DNA of 64,000 nt, taken from positions 8,432,173 through 8,496,172 of the forward strand of contig NC_134022.1 of assembly GCF_040712315.1 (NCBI RefSeq), read 5' to 3'. Position 1 is the first letter of the stretch. Each line of letters starts with the position of its first letter. The notes under the pieces are model-generated. The model saw nothing but the letters and a program-made list of their open reading frames with translations. It was not told the origin of the DNA and did not search any database. Shown one piece after another: positions 1 to 9,953 of this stretch. This stretch comes from Castanea sativa. Its lineage: Eukaryota; Streptophyta; Magnoliopsida; Fagales; Fagaceae. Made by a program: the position numbers and the translations under genes.

Positions 1-336
1 TCAAAACTAGAATAAAATTTTTCTAAGGCAAAAATGTAAAGTCTTTCCGTCAATTTGTGTCAATATGTGTTTGGCAAATTTGGCCAAAGAATGTGCCACA
101 GAATTTGCTGCCCTCCTAACATAGCTAACAAAAAACTGTCCAAAACCCCTCCCTATACAGCAGATATTTTCTTAGATATTTCCCAACCTGGAGCTGTTAG
201 TCCTTGAGTCCATAATGGCTTTAATGACATTAACATTATCCCCCTCTAATATGATCTCCATGAAACCTGCTTCCATTGCAAATTGCACAGCCCTTCTACC
301 AGCCAACACTTCTGCTTCTTTGCTATCCTGCACAAT
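1..336 (-). pseudogene. LINE-type RNase H-like domain fragment (RVT_3)
   Basis: Read on the minus strand from 336 downward, the sequence translates as the C-terminal half of the RNase H-like domain found in plant non-LTR retrotransposon polyproteins. It has the usual AGRRAVQFAMEAGF stretch, the EGDN aspartate motif and the closing VRRAANSVAHSLAKFA stretch. A TAA stop interrupts the frame after SRLGNI. No reverse transcriptase is visible and the window edge cuts the copy, so this is a relic. Domain identity is secure from motif order; the parent family is not known. Confidence 0.8.
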
Positions 337-1362
337 GGATGGAGATGCTTTAATTAAATGAACTTAAAACTTAGATGAATCAATTGATTATAGTAAAATT
401 AGAGGATTAAAATGAATTTTGGTCAACCTTAAAAGGTTTTAATTTACATTTTTGCCAATTTTTAATTAATAAGATCTAGAAAATGTTACAAAATGAAACA
501 CACGGTAACAATGCGCATGATAGTCAAATTCAATGTAATCAAATCAAACGCAGTAAATTTTATCAATAATAATAAAAAATAAATCAAATGCAGTAAAGGT
601 ATCAAAAATAACCCCCCCCCCCAACCAAAAAAAAATCAACAAGCTGTTTATCATGGCATCTTGATTTGGGTTGGACACTTGTACTTGCACATATCAAAAG
701 CCTTGATATCCCTCTCTCATTCTCTCTCTGTGGCTATCTGGGTATGTAATAGAGCAAGCCCCACTGTATTTATTTGTAGCTTTCTCAAACAAACTAGAAG
801 TTTTCAGACTTGTCAATTACTCCAAAAAAAAAAAAATCAGAGACATAGATAAACCTCACAAATCAAATCACAAAGTCACAAGACTCACAACAAGAACAGA
901 GCACCGACTTAAAACTTCGATACATACTTGTTTTTGTTTTATTTGTTCTTGTTATGCCTCTGAATCTTCTAATTATTTCTTTCTCCCTCTTCCACCTATA
1001 TAATCTGCCCAAATCATGATTACTTTTCTATGAGTTTAATAGTATCTTAGTTAATTTGTGTAGATAGTGCTCTTAAATGTTAGTTGTTTCTTATGTACTA
1101 ATGGTTGACTGAATTATGTTAGGACTGATTCAATTTTTGTGTTGGTGGGCAGACGAATGTGGTAGTTCAAGCCAAGTCATTTGTATTGTTTCCCTTGATT
1201 AATATTGTTCTAGTAGAGCATAGCTCCTCTTTATCCATCTTATGCTTGAGCTTGACTTTTTGATCTCCTTTTCTTGTTATGCCTTAAGTCTTCTAATTAT
1301 TTCTTTCTCCCTATTATTTATAGCTGATATGACACATAAACTTTTTGCAGCCTGACGTTAGA
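337..1362. other. AT-rich intergenic stretch without a gene
   Basis: No convincing coding region, RNA gene or repeat end was found. Short open frames here have no domain-like content. A short poly-C/poly-A run lies near 611-633. A motif of the type CTTCTAATTATTTCTTTCTCCCT occurs twice (about 967 and 1289), a small direct repeat. Confidence 0.6.
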
Positions 1363-3960
1363 TCCTGGACCCATTGATCGTAGTGTATTGATGGAACAAG
1401 CTAAACATTGATCTGAGTTACTGTGGAACCCTAGGGGACAGGTAATTGCATGAGTTTTCTTGTACTATGCATTCATGTCACAACTCTAATTAGCCATAAA
1501 TACTAAATATTTGCATAAGATTTTCATCTATTGTTATAATATTTGTAGGATCCTCCTGGCACACTGGATTGTCGAAGTCGCCATGAAGAGTTGAGACTTC
1601 GAGATCCTATGGTAGATGATCGTGTCCTTTCCATTGTGAGGTTGCTTAGTCTAGAGGGTTTGCATTTGGTCCCATCCATACAGCTTGACCATGCACTGAT
1701 CACTGCATTTGTAGAGCGATGGCGCCCAGAGACCCATACATTCCACCTACCACATGGTGAGATGACGATCACATTGCAAGATGTGGAAGTTATCATGGGG
1801 TTGCCCATCAAGGGTGAGGCAATGGTTGGGCCTTCTAAAAGAATTTGGGAAGATGTGTGTGCTGAAATGCTTGGAATTCAAATTCCAAATGGCCCTCAAA
1901 CTGTGCTAAAAGGTCAAAGGATTCTAATACCTGCACTTGTTGAAAGAATCAGACAACCACTGCCTCCAAATGCCAATGAGATTCAAGTTCATTAGTATGC
2001 TCACTGTTATATACTAGCCCTACTAGGGGATATGGTATTTCTTGACAAGTCAGGAGATAGGGTCCATCTCATGTGGTTAGAGTTCATGCAGAACCATCGT
2101 AATCCACGCAAGTATAGTTAGGGTAGTGCAGCCTTATCATGGTCGTATAGACAGTTGTGCAATGCAACCGACAAGAAGGCAAAGCAGATTGGCAGACCAC
2201 TAATTTTGGTCCAATTGTGGATATATGTCAGGTTCCCACATATGTCCCCACAGATAGTGCCCTAACCCGAGGGTGTTTATGGTCCACCACTACCACCAAT
2301 TCCTCTTGCTATGAAGTAAGTATCTATTGCATAATTAGTAAAACTCATGTATTATGCCACATTTTTATACGTAAAAGGCTAATGCTAATGACCATGCGAT
2401 GTTACTTGCTTGTAGGTGGGCAGGGGCGATGTGTACAAAGAATGCTCCCACGCACGTGCTTTCCGCATATTGCAATCAACTTGTCACGACACGACCCGAC
2501 CGGGTATAATATTTATACGTCCATAACATCTTATGTCCTTTAAAAAGTTTTTCATTGCCAACTATTGTGGTACTGGTTATGCAAATTATGGGATATTATT
2601 TGAATGTGGTTGCTTTACTTGGTGGCTTTTGTAGGTTAAGTGGGAGCCATACGGAAATGACTTGAGCCACATTCCTCCTAGTTTTAGCATTGAGGGAAGT
2701 AACGTGTGGAGGTTGACCATTCCACTTATATGTTTTTGGCTTGCAGAGTTCCACTTACTCGATTGTGTCCTGCGACAGTTTGGGCTAAAGCAGGAACAAC
2801 CCACAAATGCTAATACCAATCGTGCTTTGCACAAAATAGATGCAAGGGGCAAGGTAGAGAAAAATTGGTCGGTGGAACATGCAGTCCATATTCAAAAGTG
2901 GAATGATCGTGACGAGTACGTTTGTAATGCACTTAGGATGGAGGAGGTGATGTCATGTCATCATCCATATATGGTGTGGTATCGTAGAATCACTCAATTG
3001 TATATCAACCGTGCTAGTGCTAAGATGGACATTTTGGTAATGTGCATTAATTAATTTTTCACTTATATGTTGTGTTTGATGTTATGTATGTGTTGTACTT
3101 AATATATGCCCGTAATTTAATGACAGCTTGCAACCCAACTGGCTATCCTCAACTTGTTCAATGAAGAATCTTATGAATATAAGTTCATTAAGAAGGCCCT
3201 TGAGGATGTGGATGAGGTTGATTGTATTGATGTGCCAGCCAATGATGAAGTAGCAAACTAGACTGAAATACCAGATGTAGGGCCCAATACGAGCTCAGTT
3301 GCTCCAATGACACGTCATCGACCTGCCCCTACCCTTCCTCTGGCCACTGTGACCCTTGTTCCACCTGTGTCCACCCCTGAGGACATAACCAGCCCTCCCA
3401 TGCCACCCATCCCTCCCATTGACACTGGATCTCACTCGCTATTTACCTATGTTGAATTTGAGTCCTCCCCACACACCACCACCGTTGACCACAACTCACC
3501 CACCGCCCCGTCCTAGAGCTCCCCCTAGATAGTTATACCCACACCTAGCCTTCAAACACCCCACGTTGAGCTCATGTCTACCAGCCCAAGTCAGACACAA
3601 TCACCTCCTACCTCCTCTACCTTGATACATGTTCCACAAGCCACGCATCCACATGACAGTGACGTTGAGTAGGGGCAAGGTGACCAAGCTGAGCAGCCAC
3701 AGGATGCAAACGCTGACGCTCCACCCAAACGGAAATCGACTCACGCCATCCAACCAAGGAGATGCAGCACAGGTTCCCACCTGGTATTCCAAGTGCTTTA
3801 CTCTGATTTTAATTCCATATATTTTTTGGGTATCTTTGTGCATGAATTTGTTTGTTTGTAAAAGCTTAAAATATAACATTATGAGCAAGTAACAGAGCAT
3901 CTACTGGCCAAACAATACACTAGACGCAACCAGAAAAGAAGTAAACGCGGGGAGGGTGCA
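1363..3960 (+). pseudogene. Plant-mobile-domain (MAIN-like) pseudogene
   Basis: Degenerate copy of a plant mobile domain gene (PMD family, often named serine/threonine phosphatase 7 long form homolog or MAIN-like). Exon pieces are about 1366-1440, 1549-2310, 2635-3036 and 3127-3261, followed by a proline-rich tail to about 3780. Typical motifs are seen: VERWRPETHTFHLPHGEMTI, LQDVEVIMGLPIKG, the block near 2040-2110 with VHLMWLEFM, and YMVWYRRIT. Stops interrupt the frame: TGA in the first piece, TAG at 1993-1995, TAG near 2119 where the family has Trp, and more in the tail. PMD proteins act in silencing and development in plants, and the domain also travels inside transposons. This copy looks dead. 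Confidence 0.8.
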
Positions 3961-4015
3961 CCCTAATTATTGGAATCCTATAAGGGCTGCTGCAGTCTTG
4001 AGATTGTTATTGTAA

Positions 4016-4148
4016 GTGGGTCAGCTCTTTCAAGTTCCCAAAACTTAATGGAACCAAACCAGATAGCTTATTACCAGTAAAATTAAGCTTCACCAAACTA
4101 CTCAGCTGGCCTAAACTTCTAGGGATTGTGCCTGTGAGCATGAGTTAG
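4016..4148 (-). pseudogene. EMS1-like LRR fragment, inverted copy
   Basis: Minus-strand copy of the leucine-rich repeat segment that also starts the larger fragment at about 7466. The reading has the LRR pattern SLVKLNFTGNKLS and then GNLKELTH, as in the receptor kinase EMS1/EXS family. It is only about 130 bp, has no kinase part, and is almost identical to the plus-strand copy. A duplication or inversion produced it. Confidence 0.75.
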
Positions 4149-4577
4149 AATACATTTGTAGAAGACTACAAGATTTTGAGCATTCTTTGAATCATATTCT
4201 GACCACCTCCAAGTCTTTGTTAGTGAAGTAAATACCCCGATGCGGAATCCACAATTTTTACCATCACTCATTATACTTTCATGTCGCCTTTTTTGAATCT
4301 CTATGCAAAAATGTCTATCTTCTCATTTGATTTTCCCCCATCTTTACAAAGGACACTCAGTGTCAGCCAATGGTTCATATTATCAGACTAAACTAGGGGA
4401 ATTTGTGTGCAGAAGTAGCTTCATTTTTGTAGAGAGTTTTGTCTGAAATATAGCTCTGTCAAGTCTGGTGAAAGCATTAGTGTAAATTCCGAGCAGCGGA
4501 GTAGTATCTCAACAAGCAAATTTTCATTTGAAAACAAAACCAAGGATGTTGAACATGTGCTTCATGTTGATAGTATA

Positions 4578-5244
4578 TGATGATGCGAAGAAAATCAGTA
4601 GGCTGGATGCTTCGGACTGGAAAGGACTATTGGTTCTTTCTACGGCCTGAAAAAGAAAGAAAAGCGTATCAAAGGCGACCGGGGCTGCCGGCCAAAAATC
4701 CTCCGATGGCAAAGTTAGTTTTTTCCTCTAAGTTATTTGAGTTCCAACTTTTTTGGAGTAAAAACTGAACATACCTTGGGTTTGTCTGAAACAGCCTTTA
4801 TATAGTGTTATCATAGGCGGTTACCAAAATATGAACTTCTCCTGGCTTCAAGGAGAGATAGAAATCAAACGTAACTTGCATAACCGTTTGGAAGTTATGC
4901 TCTTGTTTCACAACGGATACCTGGCGGTTATGCGTGGGATAAGGGATTATCATATCTCATTTGGAGATTTTCCTAAGTGTGACACCCTCGTCCTTGAGTT
5001 CCTCAGTTGGGCGTGCTTTGTTTCACACGCGGGGGCTGTTTCGCCTAACGGGTGAATTTGCTCAAGACGAGGATGTCGACACTCTGGACGAGTGCATCAC
5101 TCTGATGGTGCGTACCTCGTCTTGAGCTCTTCTTCCCTGGACGAGGCACTTGTAGGTAAGTTTCTGAGGGCGTTTACAGTAGTAGGTGGGCTATGGACGA
5201 CCTGTATGGACGACTTGGAGATGGGCTAAATCATTCTCCTATCA
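4578..5244 (-). mobile_element. Solo LTR, minus orientation
   Basis: A 667 bp LTR lying in reverse. Its ends on the minus strand are TGATAGGAG and CATCATCA, and it is flanked by a perfect 5 bp target duplication, GTATA, at 4573-4577 and 5245-5249. It is nearly identical to the 667 bp copy at 6592-7258 in the other orientation. No internal retrotransposon sequence is attached, so it is a solo LTR left by LTR-LTR recombination. Open frames inside it are not genes. Confidence 0.92.
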
Positions 5245-5249
5245 GTATA

Positions 5250-6050
5250 GTTGTGCAGAAATGTGACTGATGGTAGAGTGCCATCCTTTTCACCTATCCC
5301 TTGATATTTGTGGGTTTTTTTTTTTTTTAGAAACGATATTGGTGGGCATATGTTTTGGACATATTCCCTTGTAGGAAACTATTACTTAATAATAACAATA
5401 ATAATAAAACCTCCTTTGTCCTTGAAGTTGGGTTTTTCCTTTTTTATTTATTTTTTTGCTTGTCGGTGGTTTCAAAATCCAAATTCAACATGATTTGTCT
5501 TCTATCTACTCATATCCAGCTGATTTCCCTTTTTATAATGAGAAAACAATTGAGTATTGGAATCCATGTCGTTTGATTCATTATAATCTAATTTTCCCAA
5601 AACTTCCACCACTATTTATTTTAACTCAAATTAACACTAAAGCTTATATTTTATGTAGAGCTACAATCTTAATTGCAATTACGTCACCTTTGTGAATGAT
5701 TATAGCATTCTGTAAGGTACGAGTATTATACATCATAAGGAAAGAAAAACTTTTTCTATCTTCTGGGAGATAAATCATTTAAATTGGTAGATTTGTGTAT
5801 ACATTTAATTACTTTAAATTGATTAGTCAATATTCCACTGCATTATAAATTTCTAATTACATAACGGCTTTGAAAAGTGAAAACTCTCAAGTAAAAATTT
5901 TCACATTTCTTGTCCCAAAAACAAAACATAGGAATAGTATGCTGCGTGCTCCAAAATTATGTGTATAAAAGAAAAGCTTCTCACATGAAATACGAGTATG
6001 GCACTAGTAAGTTATCTGTCCTACTTCTCACTACATATGCACAAAATACA
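5250..6050. other. AT-rich spacer between solo LTRs
   Basis: No gene or RNA is recognised. The stretch is AT rich with a T run near 5319, a short AAT run near 5391-5405, and no domain-like reading frame. Confidence 0.55.
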
Positions 6051-6302
6051 TCATAGACTATTACTAACACTAAGAAATTCTAGAGAGCCTTCAGTTGCTT
6101 CATTGCAGCTAACTCGATGAAGAAGATTCTGAATTTCATCAACCCATTTCTGCTTATGATTCTTGTTCTTGCACTTGAACTCTAGAAGACCTTGTGCAGT
6201 TTTGAGGCCGAAAGAGACCTCGTCTGAAATTTCCCTTTCTTTTCTATATGGCCATGCAGCAACCTCATCACAAACTCCATAAACAACGCCTAGAAACAAC
6301 AT
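6051..6302 (-). pseudogene. C-terminal PH-like fragment of a VAN3-binding/FORKED-type protein
   Basis: A minus-strand reading of 83 residues resembles the end of the plant-specific pleckstrin-like domain of VAN3-binding/FORKED-like proteins, which act in vesicle traffic and vein patterning. Visible marks are CDEVAAWPYRKE, the FGLKTAQGLLEFKC block and a closing KWVDEIQNLLHRV helix, then a stop. The N-terminal part of such a protein is absent, so this looks like a last-exon fragment. Family assignment is from remembered motif pattern and is only moderately sure. Confidence 0.5.
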
Positions 6303-6591
6303 AAAATATTCAAAGTGAGAAAGAACCTAAGTGTGGAAATTTCAATATAACAAAGTGCCCCAAAGAGGGGAAAGTGTAGAGAATTCTACATTGTAAAGAA
6401 ACCATGGCCAATGAGCTCTAGTTCAAATGTCACCTCCTTCTTTTATAAATAATGGAGTGGAGATTAAGTTTTGGATTCAAGATCATAAGTATATCTTGTT
6501 TTTTCTTTAAAAATAATAAATAAATAAATAAGTGAAGAAAATATGCAATAGTGACAACCAGAAACAATGCCAAGTTTAGAGACTTGAAGCT

Positions 6592-7258
6592 TGATAGGAG
6601 AATGATTTAGCCCATCTCCAAGTCGTCCATACAGGTTGTCCATAGCCCACCTACTACCGTAAACGCCCTCAGAAACTTACCTACAAGTGCCTCGTCCAGG
6701 GAAGAAGAGCTCAAGACGAGGTACGCACCATCAGAGTGATGCACTCGTCCAGAGTGTCGACATCCTCGTCTTGAGCAAATTCACCCGTTAGGCGAAACAG
6801 CCCCCGCGTGTGAAACAAAGCACGCCCAACTGAGGAACTCAAGGACGAGGGTGTCACACTTAGGAAAATCTCCAAATGAGATATGATAATCCCTTATCCC
6901 ACGCATAACCGCCAGGTATCCGTTGTGAAACAAGAGCATAACTTCCAAACGGTTATGCAAGTTACGTTTGATTTCTATCTCTCCTTGAAGCCAGGAGAAG
7001 TTCATATTTTGGTAACCGCCTATGATAACACTATATAAAGGCTGTTTCAGACAAACCCAAGGTATGTTCAGTTTTTACTCCAAAAAAGTTGGAACTCAAA
7101 TAACTTAGAGGAAAAAACTAACTTTGCCATCGGAGGATTTTTGGCCGGCAGCCCCGGTCGCCTTTGATACGCTTTTCTTTCTTTTTCAGGCCGTAGAAAG
7201 AACCAGTAGTCCTTTCCAGTCCGAAGCATCCAGCCTACTGATTTTCTTCGCATCATCA
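6592..7258 (+). mobile_element. Solo LTR, plus orientation
   Basis: A 667 bp LTR beginning TGATAGGAG and ending CATCATCA, flanked by a perfect 5 bp target duplication, AAGCT, at 6587-6591 and 7259-7263. A TATATAA box lies at 7032-7038, as expected for an LTR promoter. It differs from the inverted copy at 4578-5244 by only a handful of bases, so both insertions are young relative to the surrounding fragments. It inserted next to the EMS1-like fragment at 7264. Confidence 0.92.
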
Positions 7259-7263
7259 AAGCT

Positions 7264-7462
7264 TACACTTATTCTTCTTGGAGAAGGCTCCTCCAACATG
7301 TTTGCTTTTGAATTTAAATTCAGAACAGAAAGATTCATGAGATTTCTAATCTCCTTTGATATAGTGCCTCCCAAGAGATTGTTATTGAGAACAAGCCTTT
7401 GCAAAGAAGTTGCATTGCCAATCTCCTTAGGGAGAGAGCCCTCTAACTGATTATTCCCAGCT
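7264..7462 (-). pseudogene. EMS1-like LRR fragment, upstream repeats
   Basis: The minus-strand reading gives NNQLEGSLPKEIGNATSL, then LQRLVLNNNLLGG, then LSVLNLNS, which is the order of leucine-rich repeats in the EMS1/EXS receptor kinase ectodomain. In an intact gene these repeats precede the ones at 7466-8018, but here they lie head-to-head on the opposite strand. The fragment is cut on its 3' side near the solo LTR. It is a rearranged gene piece, not a gene. Confidence 0.75.
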
Positions 7463-7465
7463 CAT

Positions 7466-8018
7466 AAGCACAATCCCTGGAAGTTTAGGCCAGCTGAGTA
7501 GTTTGGTGAAGCTTAATTTTACTGGTAATAAGCTATCTAGTTTGGTTCCATTAAGTTTTGGGAACTTGAAAGAGCTGACCCACTTAGATTTGAGCTCTAA
7601 TGAGCTCAATGGTGAACTTCCTGCATCTTTGTCGCAAATGTTGAACCTTGTGCGGCTTTATGTTCAGCAGAACAAGCTATCTGGTCAGGTTGATGGGATG
7701 TTCTCCAATTCCATGTCCTGGAAGATTGAAACTATGAACTTGAGTACTAATTTTTTTGATGGAGAATTGCCACGATCTTTAGGCAATTTGTCCTACTTGA
7801 CGCATTTGGACTTTCATGGAAATATGTTTGCAGGGGATATTCCACCGGACCTTGGAAATCTGATTCAGCTCGAGTATTTTGATCTTTCAGGAAATAGGCT
7901 TTCTGGACATATACCAGAGAAAATATGCAGCCTAATCAACCTGTTTTTCTTGAATCTGTCGAAAAATAGGTTGGAAGGGCCTACCCATACTTGCTGCAAC
8001 AGCCTTATAACCTTGTAG
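7466..8018 (+). pseudogene. EMS1-like LRR receptor fragment (no kinase)
   Basis: An open frame covers about seven leucine-rich repeats closely following the C-terminal ectodomain of EMS1/EXS, the anther tapetum receptor kinase. Marks include VKLNFTGNKLS, LKELTHLDLSSNELNGELP, NLVRLYVQQNKLSGQV, LTHLDFHGNMFAGDIPPDL and QLEYFDLSGNRLSGHIP. The frame ends at a TAG soon after NRLEGP, before the cysteine pair, membrane span and kinase that a working receptor needs. Upstream repeats lie inverted at 7264-7462. It is best read as a truncated, rearranged duplicate of an EMS1-type gene located elsewhere. Confidence 0.85.
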
Positions 8019-8266
8019 AACACATTAAAGGCTTTAGAATTGATCCCTCAACAGAAGCATGTGCCATTTGGTAATAATAATTAACCCTGTGTTAATCTCA
8101 AAGCTAACACCTTTACTACATTAGCAGCTTTTCAACTATAGGCACCAACCTGTTTTTCTTGAAGCTGTTCAGTGCATTTGTTTTCTCTTAAATGAAATGT
8201 GTGTGTGTATATATAAGATGCTATATCTTACTAATCTGTCTATGCTGTATATTGTGTTTTATGCAG

Positions 8267-8465
8267 GCCGCACTGCAATGATAGGCTTCTTCATGGCTTA
8301 TATAGTTGATAGCTTGACCGGGGTGGGTTTGGTTGACCAAATGGGCATCTTCTTTTGTAAAACTCTACTGTTTATAGCTGTTGTTGGAGTCCTTCTGATC
8401 CGGAAGAATGAAGATTTAGAGAATTTAAAGAAACTACTGGATGAGAATTTAAAGAAACTGCTAGA
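8267..8465 (+). pseudogene. LIL3-like light-harvesting-like exon fragment
   Basis: After a good splice acceptor (ATGCAG), the frame reads [19 protein letters not shown], then VDQMG, then [19 protein letters not shown]. This is the conserved end of the chlorophyll-binding helix region of LIL3 (light-harvesting-like protein 3), a thylakoid protein of chlorophyll and tocopherol metabolism. After ENLKKLL the sequence duplicates a 24 bp unit (about 8420-8467) and loses the family's normal end. Upstream LIL3 exons are missing. This is a captured or duplicated exon with its intron edge. Confidence 0.8.
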
Positions 8466-9953
8466 TGCCCTTCAAATTCAATCAGCAACCTCCTTTGCTT
8501 ATCAAAAAATAGCATGTTCTTGTCTATTTCATGTTATTGTAGTTACTCTGTTTTAGTGAAGAATGTTGAATTTAAATTCACATCCTTGTAATTTAGTCTT
8601 TTGATTTATTAGTTCTTGTGCCTTTCCAGTTACAAGTTTCTACTTTTCTGAAATTCTCTGAACATGTTTTCTTTTGAATTGAGTCTGAAAAGATCATGGT
8701 GGCACTGTGTAATCATCTAAACAAGGATACATGCAGCTAAGTAAATAAGGGAAAAATAAGCTTCCAACAAACCAGTTCCACCCAGCTAAAAGTGATCAGA
8801 CTAATGTAGCAGGCTTCTTCATTCTTACATTACAAATAGGTTTCTTCATCATCACACAGGTCTAAGCCAAACTTATGTTTCTAATAAAGTATTGCTTGCT
8901 TTTAAAAAAACAAAGGGTCTGAGCCTAAGTTATTTATCTACTATTTCCTATTAAATCAAGAAAGAGTGCATTTTTCCATTAAAAAGCTGCTGTCACTTAA
9001 TAATCAGTCATTTAAGATGACAAAGACCCTCTAATATCTCTATCCTAAACATCCATTTTTGGAACAACTTCGTAATCAAAAATTAAATAATGTATTTGAA
9101 ATTTAGTCCAGAGGTTACTGACAGTCTAATTCTAGAATTTAAACAAACAAAACACTTAATAACAGTGCTCTTGCTGGTCATCCATTTTTATTGCTGGTCA
9201 TGCTGATTCAGTGCTCTTGCAGTCTTGATTTTTTTGGACTAGTAAATATTGACTCTCCATTAATAAATATTGACTCTCCTTCCACCGGATGTGGTGATGC
9301 ACCTAGAATCAAAGAAGAAAAAGCAGTGTAAGCAACATTATATAATATATCCATGGCTTTTTTTCTTTTCTTTTTTTGCGATAAAAGATTAGAACTTTAT
9401 ATCTACAGCTTGATCATGCTAAGATTTAATTTGTGTAGATTGAAGTTGCAATGAAACTTTCAACCCTCAGAATTTTCTGGACTAGTACTAAAATCACTGT
9501 GATTACAACATGTGCAAGTTAGATATCTTCCAATGTAGAAGAAAATCTAGACTACTACTAACATCACCGTGATTTATACCGAGCACCAATTAAATACCTT
9601 AAAAATATGAATATTCTCAACAACATTAAATAGCCATGTGTAACCAACACCAACTAATGGCATAGAATGACGTTTAAGATATGTGAAACCCACGCCCCTA
9701 CCCAAAATGAAGTAAATGTCAATACAAGCCCTACCCAAAAAAAAAAAAAAAATTGTCAATACACACATTGAATATACTTGGAGACTTATAAAAGCACATA
9801 TAAAATAGGTTAGAAATTGTTCAACGCTAAATGTTTCTATCACTACTATAGCTTCTATTATCAAGAGCTTTTGGCACTCCTAGTACATGGGACAGAACTG
9901 CTGACTTCCAATAAGTATATCCCAAAAAAAGAAAAATTGCATGCGTTGCTTAC
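8466..9953. other. Intergenic, no gene recognised
   Basis: AT-rich sequence without domain-like reading frames. Two short direct repeats are visible: AATATTGACTCTC (about 9247 and 9267), and the pair CTAGTACTAAAATCACTGTGATT / CTACTACTAACATCACCGTGATT (about 9481 and 9551). The last part may be the 3' flank of the decayed MULE that ends at 9954, but no terminal inverted repeat could be identified. Confidence 0.5.

Noticed and set aside
661..852. Open frame with hydrophobic start upstream of the PMD pseudogene
   Set aside because: Short, ends in a poly-A run, low complexity, no family resemblance.
4577..5055. Two open frames mirrored at 6781-7259
   Set aside because: Both lie within the solo LTRs. 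They are mirrored only because the LTR is present twice in opposite orientation.
4016..7592. One large inverted repeat or a terminal-inverted-repeat transposon spanning the region
   Set aside because: The two 667 bp arms have different 5 bp target duplications, so they are independent LTR insertions. The remaining inverted match is only the short EMS1 fragment.
4016..9500. Helitron as carrier of the EMS1, LIL3 and PH fragments
   Set aside because: No hairpin followed by CTAG/CTRR was found downstream. The CTAGT sites near 9239 and 9481 lack a hairpin.
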